Shown: positions 44,040 through 55,002 of the stretch, piece after piece
Position numbering within the stretch: the first letter of the stretch is position 1
How the letters are laid out: each line of letters starts with the position of its first letter
Origin: Caprella mutica
Lineage: Eukaryota > Arthropoda > Malacostraca > Amphipoda > Caprellidae
Direction of reading: 5' to 3'
Assembly: GCA_947561585.1 (NCBI GenBank)
Contig: CANNZV010002360.1
Span: forward strand, 113,673-177,672
Length of the DNA: 64,000 nt
The notes under the pieces: generated by a model
Told to the model about the DNA's origin: nothing
The model's database searches: none
Seen by the model: only the letters and a program-made list of their open reading frames with translations
Program-made: the position numbers and the translations under genes

Positions 44040-44955
44040 GGTTACTTTCACTAGAAACCTTTCTTTGACTGACGGAAGTTGCTTTTCTTTGACGGAAGTT
44101 GCTTTTCTTTGACGGAAGTTCGGAATTTGCTTTTCTTTGACGGAAGTTGCTTTTCTTTGACGGAAGTTGCTTTTCTTTGACGGAGGTCGCTTTTCTTTGA
44201 CGGAGGTCGCTTTTCTTTGACGGAGGTCGCTTTTCTTTGACGGAGGTCGCTTTTCTTTGACGGAGGTCGCTTTTCTTTGACGGAGGTCGCTTTTCTTTGA
44301 CGGAGGTCGCTTTTCTTTGACGGAGGTCGCTTTTCTTTGACGGAGGTCGCTTTTCTTTGACGGAGGTCGCTTTTCTTTGACGGAGGTCGCTTTTCTTTGA
44401 CGGAGGTCGCTTTTCTTTGACGGAGGTCGCTTTTCTTTGATGGAGGTCGCTTTTCTTTGATGGAGGTCGCTTTTCTTTGATGGAGGTCGCTTTTCTTTGA
44501 TGGAGGTCGCTTTTTTGTGACGGAGGTCGCTTTTCTGTGACGGAGGTCGCTTTTCTGTGACGGAGGTCGCTTTTCTGTGACGGAGGTCGCTTTTCTGTGA
44601 CGGAGGTGTTTTCTGTGACGGAGGTCGCTTTTCTGTGACGGAGGTCGCTTTTCTGTGACGGAGGTCGCTTTTCTGTGACGGAGGTCGCTTTTCTGTGACG
44701 GAGGTCGCTTTTCTGTGACGGAGGTCGCTTTTCTGTGACGGAGGTCGCTTTTCTGTGACGGAGGTCGCTTTTCTGTGACGGAGGTCGCTTTTCTGTGACG
44801 GAGGTCGCTTTCCTGTGACGGAGGTCGCTTTCCTGTGACGGAGGTCGCTTTCCTGTGACGGAGGTCGCTTTCCTGTGATGGAGGCCGCTTTTCTTTGTCG
44901 GAGGTCGCTTTTCTGTGACGGAGGTCGCTTTTCTTTGTCGGAGGTCACTTTTCTT
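44040..44955. repeat. 20-bp minisatellite, about 45 copies
   Basis: The unit is TTTTCTTTGACGGAGGTCGC. The first five or so units have GGAAGTTGC. The middle block (to about 44450) has CTTTGACGG, then four with CTTTGATGG, then a block with CTGTGACGG, and finally TCCTGTGACGG. Variants are grouped, which indicates local expansions. The unit has no stop on the minus strand, and 20 bp is not a multiple of three, so all three minus frames stay open over 900 bp. The resulting 340- and 303-residue frames are artefacts. Confidence 0.95.
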
Positions 44956-45194
44956 CCATGTTACAAACCAGTCTGCAAAACATGCACAATCAGTCTTCAA
45001 ATATTCAAGTTTTGGAGCAATTCTTTCCAAAAGATTTTTAAATTTCTCTCTATAATGGCCAGAAATCTCAAAACACTCTCCAATAATTACATGTAAACAT
45101 AGGGAATTGATTAAGAAATTGTCGCCAGATAATTCAGGACACTAATTTCAAGGCCATAATAGTCACCGGATAAATTTCACAACTTCATGCATCT

Positions 45195-45310
45195 TTTGCA
45201 GACTGGGTTACAGAGTATGTCAGTTAAAGCCAATTAATTGGCTTAAATTTCAAGAGGTTAAAATTCAGATATGTCTAATTGGCTTAAAATTTTGAATTAA
45301 TTCCTATGTT
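45195..45310. repeat. Copy of the AAGCCAATTAATTGGCTT repeat
   Basis: ACAGAGTATGTCAGTTAAAG, CCAATTAATTGGCTTAAATT and TTTTGAATTAATTCCTATGT match, inverted, 30420-30495. Confidence 0.8.
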
Positions 45311-45316
45311 CCCATG

Positions 45317-45437
45317 GACGCAGGAGGTGACTATTTTTTGACGCAGGAGGTGACTATTTTTTGACGCAGGAGGTGACTATTTTTTGACGCAGGAGGTGAC
45401 TATTTTTTGACGCAGGAGGTGACTATTTTTTGACGCA
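45317..45437. repeat. 23-bp minisatellite, five copies
   Basis: Perfect units of GACGCAGGAGGTGACTA plus six T. The perfection indicates recent expansion. It starts directly at the end of the interspersed repeat. Confidence 0.95.
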
Positions 45438-45439
45438 AG

Positions 45440-46475
45440 GTACACACGACACTTTTTTCACACATGTTACACCCCTATTTAATTATCTCGTCTATTCTTC
45501 TATTAGCAACATGTGTAGAATTTTAAGTGCACTCTCCTGTTACAACTTAAACTAATGCATTGAGTAGAAAAATAGTGCTTAAGTCATAGTTCAGAGATGG
45601 TTCCGTTATTTGATCATGATGGCCATACTTAAAAAGATGATGCTGGGTGGTTATTATATACTATATTATTCAGAGTCAAAATCCTTGCTCATTCACCAGT
45701 GTCATTGTTTTGAGTCCTTTGACCAATGAGATATTTTACAAAGTATCTCAAATGGTCAGATAATCCAAGAAACTTTGATAGGTATTTGAATTTAAAGCAT
45801 ATTTTTCCCATATTGTCATGCTAAAACTCAATAATGTTTAGGACATTAAATAGAAATTTGCATAGTATGGAAGTGACTAATATCACTCCTATTTATTTAG
45901 ATAACTGGTGTTCTATCAATTATCTACCTATGTTCTTGTGTTAATTTTCATATATACACAGTGTAATCATTATTAAAAAATTATACATAGCTAACTCAAA
46001 TTGTGAGTTTGTTTATGATAATCTGTATTCCTCCCTCTGGATATTGTTACTAACTAGGCTATTTTTATATATGTTCATGAATTTGTTTGTTATATATGTC
46101 AAAACTTTTGTTTTTCTTTTCAGGATTATAATTATTCAACACATTCCAAAAGGAAACTAGTTTAAGAAATTTTGTATGTATCAAATAATCAAGGATATTC
46201 AGTTCAAACTTTAACATGTCTTTAGATGATGAAGAGGACATGATGCTATTCAATATGAAGTACCTATAAGGTAAGTTCAGCTCTCTTTTCAATCTTAAAT
46301 AAAATAATTGACACAATGGAATTTACTAGAGATGCACCGATACCATATTGTTAAATGATACCAGTACCAAGTCCAATACCAGTTTTTTTAAAGTATGATA
46401 TTCACAAGTGTTACTTGCTCAGTGTAATAGCTATAAATTTCATTTGTTATATTATTTTTGTTATTGCAATTAGCT
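45440..46475. other. AT-rich sequence, no supported gene
   Basis: Open frames on the minus strand at 46065-46316 have no family motif. No repeat unit was recognised. Confidence 0.45.
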
Positions 46476-46477
46476 AA

Positions 46478-46778
46478 AGTGTACCTAGTTATGAACTACA
46501 GTGTACCTAGTTTTGAACTACAGTGTACCTAGTTTTGAACTACAGTGTACCTAGTTTTGAACTACAGTGTACCTAGTTTTGAACTACAGTGTACCTAGTT
46601 TTGAACTACAGTGTACCTAGTTTTGAACTACAGTGTATCTAGTTTTGAACTACAGTGTGCCTAGTTTTGAACTACAGTGTGCCTAGTTTTGAACTACAGT
46701 GTGCCTAGTTTTGAACTACAGTGTGCCTAGTTTTGAACTACAGTGTGCCTAGTTTTGAACTACAGTGTGCCTAGTTAG
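46478..46778. repeat. 22-bp minisatellite, about 14 copies
   Basis: The unit is GTGTACCTAGTTTTGAACTA plus CA. The first seven units have GTGTACC, one has GTGTATC, and the last six have GTGTGCC, so two homogenised blocks are visible. Confidence 0.95.
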
Positions 46779-46959
46779 TTTCGAAGTATGTATTTTTATT
46801 CATCTGTTGATTAATTACAGCAATATCAGCTATCTAGTTGAACATAAATTTACTATTATAAGCACGAAATGTAATTATTTAGTGAATTGTTTATAAAGTT
46901 CGTTTCAATTTTCAGAAACACTGTCCGGACCCGATTTCAAACCAGTTCATAAAACCATT

Positions 46960-47125
46960 GGAATATCCCTATAGAATTCTGGCGATTGGGATGGACATAG
47001 AGGAAGGGGCATACGCTCCCACACCTGAGCACGGTTATGAGCCTCTATAGAATTCTGGCGATTGGGATGGACATAGAAGAAGGGGCATACGCTCCCACAC
47101 CTAAGCACGGTCATGAGCCCCCCTG
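46960..47125. repeat. Tandem duplication, about 75 bp, two copies
   Basis: CTATAGAATTCTGGCGATTG, GGATGGACATAGA and GGGGCATACGCTCCCACACC occur at 46972 and again at 47047, with only a few differences. Confidence 0.9.
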
Positions 47126-47440
47126 ATCTCGAGCCCCCCCTCCCCCCAGGTCATGAGCCCCCCTGGTCACGAGCCCCCCCCCCCCCTCCCTGTTGTTTAA
47201 TCCTTATTCACATAGTTAAACAAATGAAGAACTATGTACTTGGATAGAAATAACTGAGAGTTGCTAATGTAGTTTCACTAGTTTGTTGTACTGCACACTC
47301 AATGATTGATTAATGACCTGGAAGGGGGGTCAGGGGGATTAAATAATATAGGTAAATAAATAAGGATTAAAAAACAGATGGCTCGTAATCGGGGGGGGGG
47401 GGGGGTGCTTATGACCTACACCCCCGAGGAACGCGTTATC
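47100..47440. repeat. Inverted repeat with long C and G runs
   Basis: GTCATGAGCCCCCC and long C-runs on the left (47110-47190), then TTTAATCCTTATTCACATAG, return as AATAAGGATTAAAAAACAG, GGCTCGTAATC and long G-runs on the right (47345-47410). The middle shares GTTGTACTGCAC and TTAATGACCT with the 12.5-kb element in inverted orientation. Homopolymer lengths are unreliable in assemblies. Confidence 0.75.
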
Positions 47441-47756
47441 AAAGTTGGCGACCTAATCTCTTACTCTTCTCCCAATTTATATTTGTAAGTATGGTTACAT
47501 TTTTTATTATTAGTAACAAGTGGTACTCGTTTTACAAACTTTGACAATCAGTTAGACAGGAAAAATATATAAGTAAGACTTACAATGTATAGCTTTAGTT
47601 TGCTTACCAATAAATAAATTTAAAGCTATCTACTTCACTTTTATAACCTCTTTACAGTCTATTATATCGTAAATGGAAAAGGAGATGGTGTCCCTTCAGC
47701 CCTGAACTGTTGTAGCTAATTTGGAATGTATTATTTTACCATGTTTATTTTTATTA

Positions 47757-48095
47757 ACGCTACTTGCAGTTTTGAGAATAGCGCAAAGTTATATTCATCA
47801 AAAGCGAGGTCTTAGATTTTTGTATTAGGAAGTCTTCATATCCCATCATCTCCTTCTTCCATCCACCATCGCCACAGGTGCTTGTGACTTTTTTCGTCAC
47901 AATCCTTGGTAAGTGACAGCATTCACGGAGAAGCTTTTTTGTCCATTCATTAGTATTGTCACTGACGGGTGGCAGGTGACATTGTTTATAGAGCCACTTT
48001 TCTTTCTGACTGATTCTTCCAGTCCCTTTTATTTAATTTCCTTTTGATGTAGCTAAACGATATGGCCTTTTTTTCTGAAAAAAACATTTAACCCT
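47757..48095 (+). repeat. Shared interspersed core repeat, copy 4
   Basis: CTTGCAGTTTTGAGAATAGC, GAGGTCTTAGATTTTTGTAT, GTCACAATCCTTGGTAAGTG, TATGGCC and ACATTTAACCC follow the order of copy 1. No tandem-repeat arms are seen at its sides. Confidence 0.85.
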
Positions 48096-48173
48096 TACTA
48101 AATAAATTTTTCCCTAACTTGAAACGTCAATCACATTAATTCAAATAGCTATTTAGACATCATGATCATTTTT

Positions 48174-48331
48174 TACCCTCATGGTAGATATTGACTGGAA
48201 TATTGCTGCCGAATAACGTCACATTCATAATATGAAGTATATATGCGTTAAACGCGTCATATTTTATAGTATGAATATGTGCGTTCATATTCAGCGCAGT
48301 ATTGGCGCAGTCAATATCTGCCATGAGGGTA
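48174..48331. mobile_element. Hairpin MITE with TACCCTCATGG ends
   Basis: TACCCTCATGGTAGATATTG, then ACTG, returns inverted as CAGTCAATATCTGCCATGAG, then GGTA. An inner inverted pair of CGTCACATTCATA-like and ATGAATATGTGCG words completes the hairpin. TA at both ends may be the duplicated target. Confidence 0.85.
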
Positions 48332-48584
48332 TTTTTCTCTAGTGTTTCACGCGTGGCCACGGACGCTACGCGGTCGCGCATTAATAGTTAGGACGCGCGT
48401 GTCTGCAGTTTAGGGTAGCGCCCCAGTGTAGTTCAGTGCAGTGGGGGGACGTAGAATGAGGTCCCCAAAAGCGGACAAAAATGCTCTGTCGCGGCCCTAT
48501 CGCGGCCTTCTACCTGCCATGATGACGGCCCTGCGCGCCCCACCCGCTGCCCCTATCCTGCACCGAATTTTAACTGGGTAAACA

Positions 48585-50030
48585 CCAAATTCAGAGCTGT
48601 GAATTACAGCTAACTCTCATTAATTATCTTCTAGCGAATCATTAGAAGAAATCATGAGTAATGAATTGACGGAGGAAATAAAAATATTAATGATCATCTG
48701 CAATATATTTCAGAGTCACAAGTAATTTTCATTTATAAGAGCTCCCAAGAAATTTTTAGCTGCATAAACATATTTTTCTCCGTCTCAATGTATCGCTTAC
48801 ACCATTAATGTTATTACAGAACTAAAAACATCTCCTGCACACTATTTATTGCCATTATATCGAGATGATGGTGACTCCACTATTATGTCTTTCATGTTAT
48901 TAGAAATGAAAGGTGACAGACTCTTGAATTATGTACGGAAAAAAATTTTCTTGGCTTATTTCCGTTAGGAAAATATTGGTGAGAAATTTATTTCAATATG
49001 AAAATAATCTTGAGATATAATATAGAGGAGATAAATGATGGGATAATAATAAAATTACCAGAATATATAATAGTTTTCTATTACATTGTACATCTAAAGG
49101 AATTTCGTAGAGATTTGGTAAGAATTACGATGATATTATTCGTGAGATTATTGCGTAATCTAGAGAGGATAAAGCTTCGGTGTTTTAGCGGTAAAGTGCA
49201 TAAATGATTATAATTTATTATCGACATTTTCAAATTATGTATCGCTAAATGTTTACGAAATTTAAATGATAATATAATATGGTATAGTATGGAGATTAAT
49301 TGACCACTAGAAATCTGATCTAGTGCTGCTTTAAGTGTTTATTAGTGCCAAATTCTTTTTAATTTTATTTACAATAATAATGTTGTAGTGTCGGTATACG
49401 TGGATAGAAATATAAACTGATAATTTTCTAAGTTACCTAACTTATGTTCCTTTTTGTTAGAAAAAGTAGATGAAGATTAATAGCTCTATTTATTTATTTC
49501 TGATAAGTAAACTATTGAAATTAGTAAAGTATTTATTTCTGCTTAGTAAGCAACATTTCACAATATCTTTCTACAGCCAATTCCATTAGTATTATCTAAG
49601 AACTTAAATCCTTAGATCACACATTCTTTAACAAGTTGTGTGGTAGTGATTAAAGTTACAAGGTTCAGATCTTCACTAATGTGTGTATCTTCCTCTGTAG
49701 ATTTTCTGCTTAGATTACCTATGATGAGAAATCTACCTCTCTAAAGCTAATTTCAGCAGAGCATCTGTGGTAGACTTTAATGATTGTGATTTAGCAAGAT
49801 GAGGCCTGAGTGCAACTGCTAACATCAAACAGAGATGATGGATAGATTTCATCATATTGAGGATATAAGGGACTCAGTCAGTCGGAAAATTATAGCATAT
49901 ATTCCTCGCCTTTCTATCAGTGGCTAAAATCAATGATTTGTTATGCAATTTAAACTAAACAACAATGATGTTGCTTCTGTATTATGACATTGAATCAAAC
50001 AGGGAGTTCTATCACTGAATTAGTTCAATA
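48585..50030. other. AT-rich intergenic DNA, nothing supported
   Basis: One open frame at 48998-49207 is isoleucine- and arginine-rich with no motif or splice context. No repeats were recognised. Confidence 0.5.
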
Positions 50031-50285
50031 TGTCTCTAGGTAATTTCTCTCCCTAAGAATTTGACTCTCTGTTAATTTTACCCCCGGCAATCTTTCCCTG
50101 TATTTTTTACCCCCGATGATTTGACTCCTAGTGATTTGATCCCCTGGTGATTTGACTTCATGTAATTTAACTTCCGGTAATTTGACTCTCTATATTTTTC
50201 ACTCTCGGTAAATTGACTTCTTGGTAATTTCACCACTTGAAATCTGAAACCCGCTTATTTATATCCCCGTAATTTGACTAGTGGT
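50030..50285. repeat. Degenerate minisatellite, GTAATTTGACTCCC, 15-17 bp
   Basis: About fifteen units vary around GGTAATTTGACTCCC. It looks like one arm of a foldback element whose partner is missing. Confidence 0.75.
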
Positions 50286-50313
50286 ATATTAATATGAAAT
50301 ATAAAAAGAATGC

Positions 50314-51271
50314 TCCAAAGCGGAACCCAACTTTTATTTTATATATCTCAGAAACTACTAATGTTATGAATTTTCTAAAATTACAATTGTGTTAGTCTAC
50401 TTTTTTTACATAAATGGTGAAAAATTCAAAACTATTCAAACATCAATATTGATGCTACAGTGATTATAGTAAACGGTATCATAAGTATGCTTGCGCACAA
50501 ACAGAAAAATTTACTAAAATTATTTTTTTTAACAAAAATTCATACCTAACGTTACAATCCTTTACAATATATAATTAACAAACCATTATTAAATAAATAT
50601 TTAGTCGTAATTCCTTCCTTAATTTCTACACATGTCCTCCATTTTTTGACGTACTTCAATCCTTGTTCTCATTGCTTCCATAACTCTTTTAATTAATGCA
50701 GAATTTTCTTGGAGTAAATTCACTCCACTTGTGATTCTCTCATTCAAGTCATCTAAGTTCACAGGCGGAGTTGAGTACTCTTATTTTTCAATGTCCAAAT
50801 AAGAAAAAAATCACCTGGTGTCATGTCCAGGGATCTTGGTGGCCACTCATTCGCATAGATTAGTGCAATAATGCGATTGTTGAACACATCAGATAGCAAA
50901 TGTCACAAACGATCGCCATGGCAATAATGAGAATATTTGTATTGAGTTACATAATTCGGAAATGGAGTTAGGAAGAAATTTAGATTGAATATATATATTT
51001 TATAATCGATATAAATAGAAAGTATTATTGTGTTTTTCTGTAATTAAAAACAATCTTCGTAGCTTTATGATTGTGCGCAAGCATACTTTTGACACCGTTT
51101 ACTATAATCACTGTAGCATCAATATTGAGGTCTGAATAGTTTTGAATTTTTCACCATTCATGTGAAAAAAGTAGACAAACACAATGGTAATTTAAGAAAA
51201 TTCATAACATTAGTAGTTCCTGAGATATATAAAATCAAAGTTGGGTTCCGCTTTTTTTGACCTACCCTGTA
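50314..51271 (-). mobile_element. Degraded mariner-superfamily element with about 190-bp inverted ends
   Basis: The right terminus, read inward, is TACAGGGTAGGTCAAAAAAA, then GCGGAACCCAACTTTGATTT. The left arm from 50315 repeats it in mirror image (AAAGCGGAACCCAACTTTTA, TCAGAAACTACTAATGTTAT) for about 190 bp, with its outermost bases lost. The minus-strand interior keeps a transposase tail. Arms are 10 percent or more diverged by eye, so it is old. Confidence 0.85.
50619..50930 (-). pseudogene. C-terminal fragment of a mariner-type DDE transposase
   Basis: The minus strand reads RIIALIYANEWPPRSLDMTP, then GDFFLIWTLKN. After a frameshift or stop come LVNLDDLNERITSGVNLLQE, NSALIKRVMEAMRTRIEVRQ and a TAA at 50619-50621. 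WPPRSPDLTPxDFFLWG followed by NLDDLKERI is the well-known end of arthropod mariner/IS630-like transposases, and the D in the SxDxTPxD stretch lies around the last catalytic acidic residue. The first two catalytic regions are absent. Inactive. Confidence 0.8.
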
Positions 51272-51279
51272 TAAAGTAC

Positions 51280-51970
51280 ATATTCTAACCATTATCAAAA
51301 GGAACAAAGTGCTGCATGCGAGAGTAAAAATATATGCAGTAGTTTTCTTTTGAACAAGAATATTATATTTTAGAGGCGATAACTAAATAGTATTCCTAAA
51401 ATATTGTTGCATAGTTACATAATCTTTACATTTGGTAATACAATTTGTATCGCTTTGTGTATCATATATAAATTAAACAAATCATGTACAATTAAATAAA
51501 TTTTACAAAAATGGTTTACTTCAAGCATTTTTTATAAATTCAATCAATACAGATTATTTTGCCATAAACTCCATGAAATATTATATCAAAATTTTATTTC
51601 TATACACTTTTCTATACACTACAATATCCGGTGTCAATCTAGTAGCTAATTTTTTAAGTCCAAAGAAAAAGATTGTACATATTTTGTTTTGAATATCAAC
51701 TGGGTGGGTATAATAATATCACTTGTTATGAATACATTTTTGTCTGAGGCAAGAATTCGGATAGGTTTTCTTTTAATTTGGGTGTGCTGAATTCAAATTT
51801 ATAAATAGTTTTGTTCAATCACCTCTAGTTTTCTGGCTTTAAAATAGTTTCTTTCTTGTATAAACAGATAATATATCTTCATATTTCAAGAGTTGCAGCA
51901 GCTTATAACAGATAAGAAAGGATAGATGAAGAACACTGATTGAAAATATATATTTAGATGAGACAATTAC
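51280..51970. other. AT-rich DNA, nothing supported
   Basis: No open frame, repeat or structural signal was recognised. Confidence 0.5.
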
Positions 51971-51975
51971 ACAAT

Positions 51976-52190
51976 TCATAGTACCACAGACAGTCTAAAG
52001 TTTGTCTTCTCAGAAAATCTGGTGTATTTTACATCCGGGATGTCACAGAAGGGCATCCAGCAGATGTCTACCATCATGTCATTGTTCCATTTGCCTTGAT
52101 AATTGCTCTCCATCTTTGTGATATATTGGTGGCATATCTCTCCATGCTCATCACTCATTGCCCCAAAGTTAGATTATTAGCATGAAGAAT
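51976..52190 (-). pseudogene. Fragment of a repeat-associated protein C-terminus
   Basis: The minus strand reads FGAMSDEHGEICHQYITKME, then SNYQGKWNNDMMVDICWMPF. This pattern (G-A-M-S-D-E-x-G-E-x-x-H-Q-x-I-x-x-M-E, Y-Q-G-x-W, M-x-x-D-x-C-W) is the conserved end of a protein family found in many copies in arthropod and some other invertebrate genomes, probably spread by mobile elements. Upstream of FGAM the frame meets stops, so only the tail is kept. Confidence 0.6.
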
Positions 52191-52194
52191 GTAA

Positions 52195-54295
52195 TCATGA
52201 TATATCAGTCTATGCAGAAAAATAAATAAATTCTAAAATGAATTTTAACACTGCAGAGTGTAACATGAGAACCCACTATTTTCAATTGAAAAATACACTA
52301 GTATTTAATAATAATTAAACTCATATATGAATCTAACTGAAAAAATAGAGGACTTCACTGACATTTTATAGTTTGTAGCATAAATTAACTCAAAGTAATT
52401 TCAAATTTGCCAAGTTTCTAAAGAGTTCGTGGTATTCGTCTTGATGGGTAACATTTAATAAAAAGTAAGTGACCTTATATGCTGCCCACTTGTAATAATG
52501 ATACGCGAAAAGTTTTTTACTAACATACTGGCTTGAAACCTGTGTATATTTTGTGTACTTTTATTCAATCAATAAATATTATAACTATCCGAACATTTAA
52601 TTTTCTTGAAATTTAAAATTTTATTAAGAGAAAACCCTCCACCCCATACTGGACAGTTAATTTAAAATTATACATTTAACACCCTGGTGTACACCGGATA
52701 TTCAATGAATGCTTAGGGGAGAACAAACTTTTTCTCTCTTTTCATAAATAGATAGGATGACACCAATATTAGAATACAATTGTAATATCTAGTTTATATA
52801 AATTTTATTTAATTTATTTATTTGATTAATCGACAACTGCATCTTCTTAGGAGCTCGCGTTTGCATAATCAGCTTCTATTATCAGCAAAGAAAAGATAGA
52901 GCACATGAGCACGGAATCAAAAGACTCATACCGTTTGTTTTTATTCACTCACTAGTTTATTTTATATTCAATACTTAATCTTAACCATAAACGTAGAGTA
53001 TATAGGGTTGATTATTTTCATTATTTCAATTAGTTAAAAGATGCAGAAATTCCTGCCGATGGGATGAAATTCTTAATCGGTTGTTTGTGTTATAAATTAT
53101 ATATCAACGAACGAATTCTTACAAATTTATAACAGACAATTACTGAAAATATTTCTATACAGAAGAGTCAATATTTTAATACAGAAGTGACCATATTTTA
53201 ATACAAAAATGACAATATTTTACAGTTTACTGATACTTTATAAATATGTTGTAATGAGTAAAATGAAAATTATCCATCTACAATATATAAAACTAATTAG
53301 ATATTTGATCTTATTAAGAATTTCCCGAATGACTGAGGAAAGACAGACAGGATCCATGATGTGATTCTTAAAGAATTCAATAAGCAAACCGCTGCAGGCA
53401 GTGGCCTCCATCTCTCAAACAAACAATTTCAGTTGAATTATCGTCTATTTTGTATCAAGTTATTCCATCTCTTGGTATAAAGAGCCTGAAGCGGATGAGA
53501 AAATTTGGAGAGATTGCTCTTCTTCGCAATATAGTTAGAGGATATGAATAGTTTGGAGAGGAAAGCTACCTCTTGTCAATAAATTTAGGGAATATAAATA
53601 GCTTAGAGAGGAAAGCTACCTCCTGCTAGTACAGTTATAGGATATGAATATTTAAATATTGCAAAAGTTGTGTCGTTTATGTGAATCTATGATAATTGAA
53701 AGTCATTTTATGTTTTTTTTATGAAAAGGATATAGCTCTCTAACGCATTTATTATATTCTACCTTGTTTGATACTGGAATATTCATATTAATCGACATAA
53801 AATAAAATAAAAATTTCAAACTATGTTCGATTTAAAGTTGAAAATGAACATCTGGTAGAAATTAAATTTTTTAATATTTTTTTTTCTATGATATGAATAC
53901 ATAATTTAAAATGGAACAGTATTATGTTGAATAAAAGTGAACAGTCGTGAATGAAAGTGAACCGAAAGATTTAATTTTATTCAGAACTATATAAGATAGA
54001 TTCTTTTATCGAAAACTTCAGAAAGATCGAGATAATGTTGATACCATCATTTTCTTTCATCTCGAGATAATTAGCTCATCATATCAGTTTGAAGAGTAGT
54101 TCGACTTTGACTTTGATGGAATATTTCAGAGTCTTAAGGTTACACTTTCTGATTATATCAAAAGAAATGGTTAAGTTGGCAGGAGTTAATAAGTTAAAGT
54201 GACATGGAATGTACCGAGGAAGAAACTTAATTTGCTTTTAGATTAATGAAGTATTTGGGTACAAGAAGTATGAAAAAAAATATGGTGTTATTTGA
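52195..54295. other. AT-rich DNA with one small tandem duplication
   Basis: At 53520-53650 a unit of about 57 bp (ATATAGTTAGAGGATATGAA, TAG.TTGGAGAGGAAAGCTACC) is present two and a half times. Otherwise nothing is supported. Confidence 0.55.
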
Positions 54296-54299
54296 GTAA

Positions 54300-54480
54300 T
54301 GGGGTCGATACCTATCCAGTTATCTGAAGATACCTTTCTAGTTATCTGAAGATAACTATCTAGTTATTAGAAGATACCTGTCCAGTTATTAGAAGATACC
54401 TATATCTAGTGATCTGACGATACCTATCTAGTTATCAGAGGATCCACTTATCAGAAAATATCTTTCCAATTATCTCACAC
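54300..54480. repeat. Degenerate 24-bp minisatellite
   Basis: About seven units around AGTTATCTGAAGATACCTAT plus CT. Confidence 0.8.
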
Positions 54481-55002
54481 CATTCTAGTTATTTGACTAA
54501 TCTGACGTTAATGTACAAAGCTTGTCACTTGATTACAGGAAGAATTTTTATTATTATTAGAAAATAAAATAAGAAATAATTTTCTCATCATAATTTCTTG
54601 ACACGCAAGATTTTAAATTAATTCCTAATTTATAATAGTGATTCAATATATTGGTTATACAAATAATAGTAAGCGCTAAATCTAATATTCATGTATTTAG
54701 TTAAAAGCATACAAATGATCTTACTTTTTTTTCTGTATTACGCAATTACAACAAGCCAATGTAATCTAGTTCTTAGAGTTAGAAATTAGCTGACGCTGCT
54801 AATTTACATAAATCAGAAGCAGTAATATCTTTTCTTGTGTCGGTGACTGCCACAGAAAATAACTCAGTAGAGCGAGTAAATCTCTGCCAGCAGCGACACT
54901 GGAGTTTTTTTTATCATTCTTCGCAGAGCTTTATTAACACTTGGCAGTTCGCGAATAAACCTCTAGACATGACAAAAAGAAACTTAGTTTGATGCTGTAT
55001 GT

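Larger units (their letters stand above)
40340..48578. mobile_element. Putative 8.2-kb CCCAGTTAAAATTCGG-ended element
   Basis: Left end CCCAGTTAAAATTCGGTGCA, matched by the inverted right end CCCAGTTAAAATTCGGTGCA. TA flanks both sides (40338-40339 and 48579-48580). Behind the left end lie repeated GCAGATAATCTCTGC-like words up to about 40620. Behind the right end lies GC-rich sequence with CGCGGCCCTATCGCGGCC. The interior carries many minisatellites and other elements. The ends could also be two solo copies, but identical 20-bp ends and matching flanks favour one element. Confidence 0.45.

Noticed and set aside
44008..45030. Minus-strand open frames of 340 and 303 residues with RKATSVKEKRPPSK repeats
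   Set aside because: They are produced by a 20-bp minisatellite without stop codons. Equivalent frames exist in all three phases, and no start, splice or domain signal supports a protein.
48998..49207. Plus-strand 69-residue open frame
   Set aside because: Isoleucine, asparagine and arginine composition expected from AT-rich DNA; no motif or context.
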